DNA from: Nocardioides coralli
GTDB taxonomy: Bacteria > Actinomycetota > Actinomycetes > Propionibacteriales > Nocardioidaceae
DNA length: 64,000 nt
Assembly (NCBI RefSeq): GCF_019880385.1
Contig: NZ_CP082273.1
Location: forward strand, 744,001-808,000
Reading direction: 5' to 3'
In this document: in pieces, positions 1-7,784 of the stretch
Position numbering within the stretch: position 1 is the first letter of the stretch
Layout of the letters: every line of letters begins with the position of its first letter
Notes under the pieces: generated by a model
Told to the model about the DNA's origin: nothing
The model's database searches: none
Seen by the model: only the letters and a program-made list of their open reading frames with translations
Translations under genes and position numbers: made by a program

Positions 1-587
1 GTGAGCTGACGCAGGGCGAGATGCTGGTCGTGTCGTCAGCCGATGCCGGCGAGGGCAAGACGACCGTGGCCACCAACGTGGCGGTCACGGCGGCCCGGGT
101 CGGGCTGGCGGTGATCCTCGTCGACGCCGACCTGCGCAACCCCCGCGTCGCGGAGCGCTTCGGCATCGAGGTCCCGCTCGGGCTGAGCCACGTGCTCGCC
201 GACCAGGCCGACATCGAGGACACGCTCTACGACGCCGCGGCCATCGACGCCCCTGGACTGCGGATCATGTCGGCAGGCGCGATCCCGCCCAACCCGGCCG
301 AGCTCCTGGCGGGGCCCCGCGCGGCGGCGCTCTGGAAGGAGCTGCGCGACATGGCCGACCTGGTCATCATCGACACCGCCCCGGTCCTCAAGGTGGCCGA
401 CACCCTGGAGATCGTGAGCGAGGCCGACCTGGCCGTCCTGGTCACCCGCCACCGCACCTCACGCGTCCACAAGGTGACCGCGGTGGTCGAGCGGGTCCGC
501 CAGGTGGGCGGCCCGGTGTCGGGCGTCGCCTTCTGCGGCGTCCCGCAGAAGGACGCACCCTACGGCTACGGCGTCGCCAGGGAGTGA
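1..587 (+). CDS. BY-type tyrosine kinase (Wzz/CpsD family), C-terminal part
   Basis: This is the C-terminal ATPase part of a bacterial tyrosine kinase that controls chain length and export of surface polysaccharide. The reading frame is open from base 3, so the N-terminal Wzz membrane domain probably lies upstream of the window. The Walker A motif SADAGEGKTT is encoded near bases 36-66, the Walker A' motif ILVDADLRNP follows about 30 residues later, and Walker B is LVIIDTAP. The C-terminus carries only a short PYGYG instead of a longer tyrosine cluster. The last 22 bases overlap the 3' end of the convergent phosphatase gene. Its neighbours (phosphatase, sulfotransferases, glycosyltransferases) fit the role. 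An internal ATG at 21 cannot be the true start because it would cut just before the P-loop. Confidence 0.88.
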   Translation, partial: ELTQGEMLVVSSADAGEGKTTVATNVAVTAARVGLAVILVDADLRNPRVAERFGIEVPLGLSHVLADQADIEDTLYDAAAIDAPGLRIMSAGAIPPNPAELLAGPRAAALWKELRDMADLVIIDTAPVLKVADTLEIVSEADLAVLVTRHRTSRVHKVTAVVERVRQVGGPVSGVAFCGVPQKDAPYGYGVARE

Positions 588-1147
588 GTCCGGCGGAGCA
601 GCACCGGCGCCACGCGCTCCACGTCGCTCGCGAGCTCCTCCAGGAGTCGACGGGCGCCACGGCGGGACACCTGCGCGGGGTCGGGGGTGTCGTCGTCCCC
701 CGGGCTGACACGGGGTCGCAGCCACTGCAGGCGAGCGGCGAGGTCCTCACCGGGTGACTCCCCGAACAGCGGGCTCGACGTCAGCCTGATCACCTCACGC
801 AGGGTGAAGGTGTGACCCACCAGGGCGGGGTCGCGCGCCACGACGGCGCGCAACAGGGCCCGCTCGAACGTCACGACCAGTCCGGCCGCGACCGCCTCGT
901 CGGTGTCGAAGGGTCGCGACGCGTGTGTGAGCCCGTCCACCCCGCGCTGCTCGAGGAACTGGTGCACCGAGTCCAGCAGGGGCTCCCCGACGCCGGCGTA
1001 CACACCGCTGCTGGCGATGCGGGGGCGCGGCTCCACACCGTGCTGGTCGGCCCACCTGCGCAGCAGGTGCGCGGCCAGTGGGCTGCGTGCGCGGTTCGCG
1101 TGGCAGACGAGGAGCAGGTCGGGGCGCTTGTGGGCCGTCTTCCTCAC
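566..1147 (-). CDS. Low-molecular-weight protein tyrosine phosphatase
   Basis: This cytoplasmic phosphatase probably reverses autophosphorylation of the adjacent BY-kinase. The phosphate loop CHANRARS (CX5R-S, Cys about residue 15) sits at the N-terminus as expected, and a DP pair (TPDPAQ, about residue 156) matches the general-acid loop. At 193 residues it is slightly longer than the usual 150-170. The GTG start at 1147 gives a GTGA overlap with the stop of the upstream sulfotransferase; a GTG one codon earlier is also possible. It is therefore co-transcribed with that sulfotransferase, and its tail runs antisense into the kinase gene. Confidence 0.88.
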   Translation of the reverse strand: MRKTAHKRPDLLLVCHANRARSPLAAHLLRRWADQHGVEPRPRIASSGVYAGVGEPLLDSVHQFLEQRGVDGLTHASRPFDTDEAVAAGLVVTFERALLRAVVARDPALVGHTFTLREVIRLTSSPLFGESPGEDLAARLQWLRPRVSPGDDDTPDPAQVSRRGARRLLEELASDVERVAPVLLRRTHSLATP

Positions 1148-2079
1148 CACCCGAAGTCTTCTCCGAGGAGGTCCCTGAGCTCGGCGTTCCAGGGCGCGTA
1201 GTAGTCGGCGAGGCGCTCCCGGGTCTCGGGGAGGATCTTGGGGTTGGCCTCGCGGGCGTTGCGGGGTGAGAGGTCGACCGGGTGGTGGTCGAGGCCGAGG
1301 TGGTCCTCGATCCGGCGGAAGGCACCTGCTGCGTCGGTCTTGAGGGCCTCCAGCGGCAGCACGAGCAGCTGCTCGCGCGGGAAGACCGCGAAGTAGCGGC
1401 GCAGCTGTTCGGCGTAGTGGCCACGGGCCAGGTAGGTGTGGTGGTCGTGGTCGAAGTCGTAGTGCGCGGGATCGGCCAGCCAGGCGTCGGTGACGCCGGA
1501 CGTGCGTCCCGCCTCGGCCTCGATGGCGGCCTCGAACGTGGGCAGGTCCTCCGTGCCGGCCACGACGCGGTCCCAGTAGTTGGAGTGCGCCCGGGAGACC
1601 GGCTCGCGGAGGATCGCGATCAGCCTGGCGTCGGGGGCGGTCTCGCGGATCCGTCCCGGGGCCGCGGGGTGGAAGAGGTAGTAGGGCGAGCTCTCGCCGA
1701 CGGCCGCGCCGCCGGTGCGGCGCCGACGGGCTGCCCGCGCCCAGCGGGTGGGGAAGTGCGACAGGTACCAGTCCGGGCCGCGCCAGTAGTTGATGTCGAA
1801 GTAGTGGGGGCTCTTGTGCCGCTGCACCCGGGGGAACATCGGCATCACCTGCGGGTGCTGCACCAGCCAGTTCGCCACCGACGTGGTGCCCCCCTTCTTG
1901 GCGCCGACGACGAGGAAGTCCGGCATCTCGCGCAGCGCCGCGGTGGTCGTGCCGATCGTCCGGGCCGAGCTCCGGGCGACGTCGGCCACGGGCTCCGGGA
2001 GCTGGCGTCGCACGCGGTTGAACCAGGCCGACTTCCGCATGCCACCGATGGGTTCGGCGCGGGTCTCTCGTTCGGTCAT
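1144..2079 (-). CDS. PAPS-dependent sulfotransferase (carbohydrate type)
   Basis: This is a heparan-sulfate-type sulfotransferase that would transfer sulfate from PAPS to a sugar hydroxyl. The 5'-phosphosulfate loop is VVGAKKGGTTS (about residues 57-67). The 3'-phosphate motif LREPVSRAHSNYW and the further conserved ESSPYYLF segment follow. About 311 residues is a normal length. No signal peptide is seen, so it should act in the cytoplasm on nucleotide- or lipid-linked sugar. The start is uncertain: ATG 2079 is used here, GTG 2085 and 2082 are in frame, and a minus-strand -10 box TAGGCT at 2092-2097 would give a leaderless transcript. It is the first gene of a two-gene unit with the phosphatase. 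Confidence 0.87.
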   Translation of the reverse strand: MTERETRAEPIGGMRKSAWFNRVRRQLPEPVADVARSSARTIGTTTAALREMPDFLVVGAKKGGTTSVANWLVQHPQVMPMFPRVQRHKSPHYFDINYWRGPDWYLSHFPTRWARAARRRRTGGAAVGESSPYYLFHPAAPGRIRETAPDARLIAILREPVSRAHSNYWDRVVAGTEDLPTFEAAIEAEAGRTSGVTDAWLADPAHYDFDHDHHTYLARGHYAEQLRRYFAVFPREQLLVLPLEALKTDAAGAFRRIEDHLGLDHHPVDLSPRNAREANPKILPETRERLADYYAPWNAELRDLLGEDFGW

Positions 2080-2091
2080 CACCACGGCGGC

Positions 2092-2141
2092 AGCCTAGGT
2101 CGGCGGAGTCCCCGGTACGCGTGAGTCGACCTCGCGTACCG
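2092..2141. promoter_or_regulatory. Divergent promoter region with 9-bp inverted repeat
   Basis: Between two divergent sulfotransferase genes lies a perfect 9-bp inverted repeat, CGGTACGCG at 2113-2121 and CGCGTACCG at 2133-2141, with an 11-base spacer. Its centre is about 30 bases upstream of the minus-strand -10 box TAGGCT (2092-2097), that is near -42. A plus-strand -10 candidate TACGGT lies at 2192-2197. The repeat is a plausible operator; no regulator is identified. Confidence 0.45.
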
Positions 2142-2229
2142 CAAGTAGGTGATGCCCGCCGCCAAACCCGGGGCGCCGCTGCGGCCGCGGCTACGGTTGC
2201 CGGATCCGTGGGGGAACGGAGGGGGCTGG

Positions 2230-3165
2230 ATGTCTGCACGGTTGGGGGGCGGACCCGACATCGTCATCGCCGGAGCGGCGCGATCGGGCACGTCGTTCCT
2301 GGCGTCGACGCTGGGAGGACACCCGCAGGTCGACGCCTGCGCGGTGAAGGAGCCGAACTACTTCAGCCGCGAGTTCGCGCGCGGCGAGGAGTGGTACGAC
2401 GCGCTCTTCCCGGCACGCCGCGACGACCGGTTGCGACTCGACGCGAGCATGTCCTACACCTTCCCGCACTTCCCCGACGCGCTGGACCGGTTGGCCGAGG
2501 CGGCGCCGGGTGCGACCGTCCTCTACCTCGTGCGGCATCCCGTCGCACGGATGCTCTCCCACTTCCAGCTCCACCGGGACTACTTCCGCAACGAGCCCGC
2601 GAGCACGCTCGGCGCGGCACTCGACCGCGGCTCGGTCTACGCCGGCACCAGCGACTACGCCGAGTGGCTGCGGCGCCTGGACAAGCTCTTCGGCCCCGAC
2701 CGCCTGCTGGTGGTGCCGTTCAGCGCGGTGACCGGTCACCTCGAGGAGGTGCTCGACGTCGTGGCCGATCGCACCGGGCTCGAGCGGGCACCGTTCGACG
2801 CGGCGGCCGAGACGGCTCGGGCGCACCGCAACGACGTGGTCGCCCTGCGGGGCAGGGGGGTCCTCCTCGGGCGCCGACTGGTGCGCAGGTCAGGCCTCTA
2901 CCCCGCCCTGCGACGCGGCCTGGGACCCGACCGGCTGCGCCGGGTCCGGTCGTTGGTGACGCGGCCCGTGGAGACCGAGTCGCTGGCGGGCGCCCTGGCG
3001 ACCTGTCGGGTCGAGCAGCGCGTGATGCTCGCCGAGCGCTACGCCTCGGCCACCGCCGCCGTCGCCGATCACCTGGCGACCCAGGACGTCCGGCTCGGGC
3101 TGGACTGGAGCTCGGTGTGGAGCCGGGAGTGTCCCCTGCCCGGCCGCTGCGGGAGTGACTGGTGA
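2230..3165 (+). CDS. PAPS-dependent sulfotransferase
   Basis: This is the second sulfotransferase of the locus, about 311 residues. The 5'-phosphosulfate loop IAGAARSGTSF is at about residues 13-23, KEPNYF follows, and the 3'-phosphate motif LVRHPVARMLSHFQ is near residue 98. ATG 2230 is chosen because a strong purine run with GGAGG lies just upstream and the loop then begins a few residues in; a longer in-frame start at 2149 lacks such a site. No signal peptide is visible. It is the first gene of a plus-strand operon and shares a GTGA overlap with the next gene. The C-terminal third is Arg-rich and less conserved than the catalytic part. Confidence 0.87.
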   Translation: MSARLGGGPDIVIAGAARSGTSFLASTLGGHPQVDACAVKEPNYFSREFARGEEWYDALFPARRDDRLRLDASMSYTFPHFPDALDRLAEAAPGATVLYLVRHPVARMLSHFQLHRDYFRNEPASTLGAALDRGSVYAGTSDYAEWLRRLDKLFGPDRLLVVPFSAVTGHLEEVLDVVADRTGLERAPFDAAAETARAHRNDVVALRGRGVLLGRRLVRRSGLYPALRRGLGPDRLRRVRSLVTRPVETESLAGALATCRVEQRVMLAERYASATAAVADHLATQDVRLGLDWSSVWSRECPLPGRCGSDW

Positions 3166-5582
3166 GCAGACTCCGCACGGCCGGCCTCCCGGCCACCACA
3201 CTGGTCTCACGCCTCCGGCCGGTCTGGCCGGAGCCCACCGACCTGCGCACGCGCCACGTCGGTCGCGGCGGCGGCACGCCCTACCTGGTGCTGCCCTCGA
3301 TGCGACGCCCGACGCTGCTGGTGCCCGCGCACGACCGCGCGACCGCCACCGCGATCCGGCGTTCCGACGAGGGCCAGCGTTCCAGGCTCGGTCAGCGGGC
3401 CCTGGCCTGGTGGCAGCGCCACGGGTTGCTGCGGCTGCTCCCCGTCGGGAGGGTCGTGGTCGACGACCCGGACTCCTCGGCGGTGGTCTCGTTCGTGCGT
3501 GAGTGCGTCCCCGAGGCGCGCAGTGTCGTCGTCCGGCTGGGACGCCCGCGTCCCGGGCGGGCGGTGGTCCTCCACGCCATCGGTGACGACGGTCGCTCGC
3601 TCGCGTTCGCCAAGTGTGCGTCGGGTGACGCGGGCACGACCCTGCGCCGGGAGTGGGAGGAGCTGAGGCGCCTGGGGCCACACCCGGCACCGGGTGTGCG
3701 GGCGCCGCGGGTCCTCGGCTTCGAGGAGGTCGACGACCAGTCTGTGCTCGTGCTCGAGGCGCTCGTGCCGACCCGGGGGTCCGACGGTGCCGGGGTGCCG
3801 GTCGAGGCGATGCGTTCCCTCGCGGCCCGGGCGGGGATGCAGCGCGAGGCGCTCTACCGCACGGACGCGGTGATCCGGTTGCGCGCCGGCATCGCCGCCG
3901 TCACCCACGCCGGCAGCCGAGCCTGGCTGGAGGCGGCTCTCGACCGGATGCTCGCCGACCTCGGGGACGTCGTGGTCGAGACCGGGTCGTGGCACGGCGA
4001 CTGGGTCGCCTGGAACATGGCGCGGGACGGCGAGGAGGTGCTGCTCTGGGACTGGGAGCACCACGAGACGGGCGTCCCGCTCGGCATGGACCACCTCCAC
4101 CACGTCGCCCAGCGGATGCGGATGCGTTCTGGCACCTCCCCGGACGTCGAGGACCGGTGGGTCGAGGAGGCGCTGCGGCTGCTGCACGACGACTGGGCCG
4201 TCATGGGGGACGCGGCCGAGGCCACGATCCGCTGCTACCTGCTGACGGTCAACCTGCGCTTCGTCACCGACCGGCAGGACCACCCCGGGAGCCCCGTGCT
4301 CCGTGACGGCTGGTCGCGCAGCCTGGTGGAGCGGCACGACGCCGCCTGGGCGGACGAGCGCGCCACGGCGTACGCCGCCCTCGGGACCGCGACCGACCGT
4401 GACTGGCAGGTCGCCTGGCGACGTCGCCGCGGCTCACGTCCGCTGCGCGTCCTGCACGCGTCGGAGGTGCACTGGGGCGGTGTGGTCACGCTGCTCGACC
4501 ACTTCGTCGCCGAGCAGGTCCGCGCCGGCCACGACGTCCACGTCCTCGCACACCCGGACCTGCCCGACCTCGACCCCGGCGCCCACCGCGTGCCCTGGTC
4601 GGTCGACCGCGACCGGCCCGGGACCCTCGTGGCCGCACAGCAGGAGCTGCGGCGGCTGGTGGACGAGCTCCGGCCCGACGTCGTCCACCTGCACTCGTGG
4701 TTCGCCGGTGCCCTGGGACGCAGCCCGCTGGCGCCGCTGCCGGTCCCCGTGGTCTACCAGCCGCACGCGTGGTCCGACCGGCTGTCGGCGGGTCGTGGAC
4801 AGCAGGCTGCGGTGCGCGCCTCCGAGCGGCTGTTCGCCCGCCGGACGGACCTGCTGGTCGCCAACTGTGACGACGAGCTGGCACGTGGGCGGGGCCTCGG
4901 GATCGCGGTGCCCGGCCGTGCCCTCGGTGTGGCGGTCGACCTCACCCGCTTCCGCCCGCCCACCCGTGCCGAGCGGGCGGCTGCGCGGGCCGCGCTCGGC
5001 ATCCCCGAGGGTCAACGACTCGTGCTCGTGCTGGGGCGGTTGACGCGTCAGAAGGGCCAGGACCTGCTGGTGCCGGCGTGGCGGGCGGCCCCGCCGCGGG
5101 AGACCGTGCTCGCGCTCGTCGGACCGGGTGATCCCGCGTTCGTCGCGGACCTCGCCGGTCCCGAGCTGGGGCGTTCCGTCCTGGTCCCGGGCGGCACCGA
5201 CGACGTCCTGCCGTGGCTCTGGGCCGCCGACGTCCTCGCCCTGCCGTCGCGGTACGAGACCGTCGCACTGGTGGTGGCGGAGGCGATGGCGACCGGCCTG
5301 CCGGTGGTGGCGACGGCCGTGGACGGGGCCGCCGAGGTGCTCCGCGGCGGACCCGGTGAGCCGGCCGGGACCGTGGTCCCGGTCGACGACGCGGCCGCCC
5401 TGGTGCACGAGGTCACGGCCGTGCTCGCCGACGAGCTGCGGCACGCGCGTGAGTCGGCGGCTGGGCCGCGGCGGGCGCGCACCCTCTTCGACCCCGCGTG
5501 CGTCGCGCGGCGGCTGGAGGACGCCTACCTGGTCGCGATCGCCCGACACCAGACCGCCCGGAACCCGAGGGGAACGCGATGA
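3162..5582 (+). CDS. APH/kinase-fold domain fused to GT4 glycosyltransferase
   Basis: This is a two-domain protein of 806 residues. The N-terminal half (about 110-420) has the catalytic loop HGDWVAWN (H278, D280, N285) and a downstream DWE (D297-E299), the signature of aminoglycoside-phosphotransferase-like small-molecule kinases. The C-terminal half (about 425-800) is a GT-B glycosyltransferase of family 4: VLHASEVHWGG at its start, LVLGRLTRQKG in the hinge region, and an E-X7-E motif in RYETVALVVAEAM. No membrane segment is seen. It presumably phosphorylates and/or extends a sugar intermediate of the surface polymer; the kinase substrate is unknown. It has GTGA overlap upstream and ATGA overlap downstream, so it is tightly coupled to the flanking sulfotransferases. 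The fusion is uninterrupted in frame. Confidence 0.82.
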   Translation: MSRLRTAGLPATTLVSRLRPVWPEPTDLRTRHVGRGGGTPYLVLPSMRRPTLLVPAHDRATATAIRRSDEGQRSRLGQRALAWWQRHGLLRLLPVGRVVVDDPDSSAVVSFVRECVPEARSVVVRLGRPRPGRAVVLHAIGDDGRSLAFAKCASGDAGTTLRREWEELRRLGPHPAPGVRAPRVLGFEEVDDQSVLVLEALVPTRGSDGAGVPVEAMRSLAARAGMQREALYRTDAVIRLRAGIAAVTHAGSRAWLEAALDRMLADLGDVVVETGSWHGDWVAWNMARDGEEVLLWDWEHHETGVPLGMDHLHHVAQRMRMRSGTSPDVEDRWVEEALRLLHDDWAVMGDAAEATIRCYLLTVNLRFVTDRQDHPGSPVLRDGWSRSLVERHDAAWADERATAYAALGTATDRDWQVAWRRRRGSRPLRVLHASEVHWGGVVTLLDHFVAEQVRAGHDVHVLAHPDLPDLDPGAHRVPWSVDRDRPGTLVAAQQELRRLVDELRPDVVHLHSWFAGALGRSPLAPLPVPVVYQPHAWSDRLSAGRGQQAAVRASERLFARRTDLLVANCDDELARGRGLGIAVPGRALGVAVDLTRFRPPTRAERAAARAALGIPEGQRLVLVLGRLTRQKGQDLLVPAWRAAPPRETVLALVGPGDPAFVADLAGPELGRSVLVPGGTDDVLPWLWAADVLALPSRYETVALVVAEAMATGLPVVATAVDGAAEVLRGGPGEPAGTVVPVDDAAALVHEVTAVLADELRHARESAAGPRRARTLFDPACVARRLEDAYLVAIARHQTARNPRGTR

Positions 5583-6511
5583 CCGACCGGACCGTGCCGA
5601 CGTTCGCGGTGATCGGGGCTGCCCGGTGCGGGACGACAGGCCTCGTCGAGGGGTTGCGCACGCACCCGGAGGTCTTCGTCACCGAGCCCAAGGAGCCGCA
5701 CTACTTCGCGCTGCACCGCACGGGTGCGCAGTTCACCGCCCCAGGAGACGACCACACGATCAACCGGGTGGCGGTCACGGACCGCGAGGCCTACCTCGAC
5801 CTCTACCCCCGGCAGCACGACTACCGCGCCCTGGGCGACGCGTCGGTCTCCTCGCTGTACTACCACGAGGAGGCGCTGCCGGAGATCCTGCGGATGAACC
5901 CCGAGATGAAGCTGGTCGTGATGCTGCGCGAGCCGGTCGCCCGCGCGTGGTCGAGCCACCAGTACATGCGGGCGCGCGGGCTGGAGCCGGTCGAGGACTT
6001 CCTCGACGCCGTCTCGCTCGAAGAGGAGCGTCGCCGGCTCGGGTGGCACCACATCTGGCACTTCACGGCCATGAGCCGGTACGCCGACGCGCTCGAGGCC
6101 GTCCACGCGGCGGTGCCCCGCGAGCAGGTCGGCGTGTGGTTCCACGACGACCTCGAGGCGGACTACGTCGGCACCGTCGGCAGCATCCTGCGGTTCCTCG
6201 GCGTACCCCACCACGACGGCGAGGGGACCGGGGTGCCCCGCGTGAACGTGTCCGGCCAGCCGCGCTTCGCGGCGGTCCACCAGGCCATCGGGTGGGCCAC
6301 CGGCCACGAGCGGATCCGCACCTTCGTCAAGGAGCACACGTCCTACCGGTTCCGGGAACGGGTCCGGCGGGCCGTGCTCCAGTCGGACCCGGTGCCCGCC
6401 GAGGTGCGTGACGCCCTCGCGCCGCTGTTCGTCGAGGACCTGCAGCGCGTCCGGGCTCTCCTGCCGGGCCCGGTCCCGGCCTGGCTCCAGCACCAGGAGG
6501 CTCCCGCATGA
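5579..6511 (+). CDS. PAPS-dependent sulfotransferase
   Basis: This is the third sulfotransferase, 310 residues. The 5'-phosphosulfate loop is AVIGAARCGTTGLVEG at about residues 10-25, KEPHYFAL follows, and the 3'-phosphate motif is LREPVARAWSSHQYM. ATG 5579 overlaps the stop of the upstream fusion gene as ATGA and places the loop at the usual distance from the N-terminus. The three sulfotransferases are only moderately similar to one another, so they may sulfate different positions or sugars. No PAPS-synthesis genes are in the window. Confidence 0.88.
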   Translation: MTDRTVPTFAVIGAARCGTTGLVEGLRTHPEVFVTEPKEPHYFALHRTGAQFTAPGDDHTINRVAVTDREAYLDLYPRQHDYRALGDASVSSLYYHEEALPEILRMNPEMKLVVMLREPVARAWSSHQYMRARGLEPVEDFLDAVSLEEERRRLGWHHIWHFTAMSRYADALEAVHAAVPREQVGVWFHDDLEADYVGTVGSILRFLGVPHHDGEGTGVPRVNVSGQPRFAAVHQAIGWATGHERIRTFVKEHTSYRFRERVRRAVLQSDPVPAEVRDALAPLFVEDLQRVRALLPGPVPAWLQHQEAPA

Positions 6512-7698
6512 GGGTCCTGCAGCTCCACAACCACCACGCCTCGCTCGGCGGCGCGATGGAGGTGCTGGCCCACGAGGCGCGGCTGCTCACCGGCGGTGGG
6601 CACGAGGTCGAGGAGTTCGCGCTGCCGGCCGCCCAGGACCTGGGGCTGTCGTCGGTGCGGGCCGGGGCGAAGGCGGTCTGGAACGTCGAGGCGGCCCGCG
6701 AGACGCGCCGGCGGATCCGGCGGTTCCGGCCGGACGTCGTGCACGTGCACACGCCGTTCCCGCTGATGTCGCCCTCGGTGTTCCGGGCGGCCGCGGCCGA
6801 GGGTGTGCCGGCCGTGACGACGCTCCACAGCTATCGCTGGGTGTGCGCGGTCGGTACCTGCGTGCGCGACGACCGGATCTGCGAGGACTGCGTGGGATCG
6901 CGGTTGAAGCTCCCGGGCATCCGGCACGGCTGCTACCACGACAGCCGCGCGGCCACGGCGGCGCTGACGCTGGGCCTGGTGGTGCACCGCGCCGTGGGCA
7001 CCACCCACCGCGACGTCACCCGCTACCTTGCCCTCACGGACTTCATGCGGCGGCTGATGGTGCGGGACGGCTACCCCGAGGACCGGGTGGTGGTGAAGCC
7101 CAACTCCGTGCCGGACCCCGGTCCGACCGTGGGCCGGACGGGCAGCAACGAGGTCTTCTGCGCGGCCCGGCTGATCGAGATCAAGGGCATCCGGACCCTG
7201 CTGGAGGCCTGGCGGCTGGCCGACCCGGGGCTGCGGCTCGTGATCGCCGGGGACGGGCCGTTGCGCGGCCTCGTGGAGGAGGCCGCGGCCGCCGACCCCC
7301 GGATCGAGTACCTCGGGTGGCTCGACGAGGAGGAGGTCACGGCGCGGATGCGCCGGGCGCTGGCGGTCGTCGTCCCCTCGGAGTGGTACGAGGGGCAGCC
7401 GCTGGTGATCCTGCGGAGCCTCGCCGTGGGGACACCGCTGCTGGTCTCGGACCTGGACAACCTCGGGGAGGACGTGCGGCGCCACGGCACCGGCTGGACC
7501 TTCCGCACGCGCGACGCGGCCAGCCTCGCCGACCAGCTGCGGGCCCTCTCCGCCCGCCCCGAGCGCGCCGAGGCGCTGCGCGGACGCGCCCGGGAGACCT
7601 ACGAGCGCCACTTCTCGCCGGGCGTGGACCTGCAGCGCCTCGAGGCGGTGTACGCCGAGGTGGTCGCACCGCGAGCGGCCGAGGGCGCCCACGCCTGA
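6508..7698 (+). CDS. GT4-type glycosyltransferase
   Basis: This is a GT-B glycosyltransferase of 396 residues, last in the sulfotransferase operon (ATGA overlap). It starts with the typical VLQLHNHHASLGGAM loop. DVVHVHTPF follows, then a cysteine-rich insert (CAVGTC, CEDC, GCYHD, about residues 112-150) seen in a subgroup of these enzymes. The donor-binding region PSEWYEGQP-LVIL is present, but the second Glu of the E-X7-E motif appears to be Arg (LVILRSLAVG). The substrate is unknown and presumably the same polymer as the neighbours. Cytoplasmic or membrane-associated. Confidence 0.86.
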   Translation: MRVLQLHNHHASLGGAMEVLAHEARLLTGGGHEVEEFALPAAQDLGLSSVRAGAKAVWNVEAARETRRRIRRFRPDVVHVHTPFPLMSPSVFRAAAAEGVPAVTTLHSYRWVCAVGTCVRDDRICEDCVGSRLKLPGIRHGCYHDSRAATAALTLGLVVHRAVGTTHRDVTRYLALTDFMRRLMVRDGYPEDRVVVKPNSVPDPGPTVGRTGSNEVFCAARLIEIKGIRTLLEAWRLADPGLRLVIAGDGPLRGLVEEAAAADPRIEYLGWLDEEEVTARMRRALAVVVPSEWYEGQPLVILRSLAVGTPLLVSDLDNLGEDVRRHGTGWTFRTRDAASLADQLRALSARPERAEALRGRARETYERHFSPGVDLQRLEAVYAEVVAPRAAEGAHA

Positions 7699-7741
7699 TT
7701 TGCGTGTTCGTGTGACGAATCCAGGCAAATCGGGTTAGCCT
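7697..7741 (+). promoter_or_regulatory. Promoter with inverted repeat before exported glycosidase gene
   Basis: A -35-like TGACGA (7713-7718) and a -10 TAGCCT (7736-7741) are separated by 17 bases. An inverted repeat GATTTGC (7697-7703) / GCAAATC (7725-7731) brackets the -35. The 17-mer beginning at 7713 matches 15 of 17 bases at 35153-35169 before the TasA-like operon. The region is clearly more AT-rich than its surroundings. Confidence 0.5.
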
Positions 7742-7784
7742 CGTCCCGATTCGTTCGCCGGGGGGCTGACACGAGGAGAGTTCC

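Noticed and set aside
2149..3165. Longer start for the second sulfotransferase
   Set aside because: The extra 27 residues are Pro/Arg-rich and overlap the promoter region; ATG 2230 has a GGAGG site.
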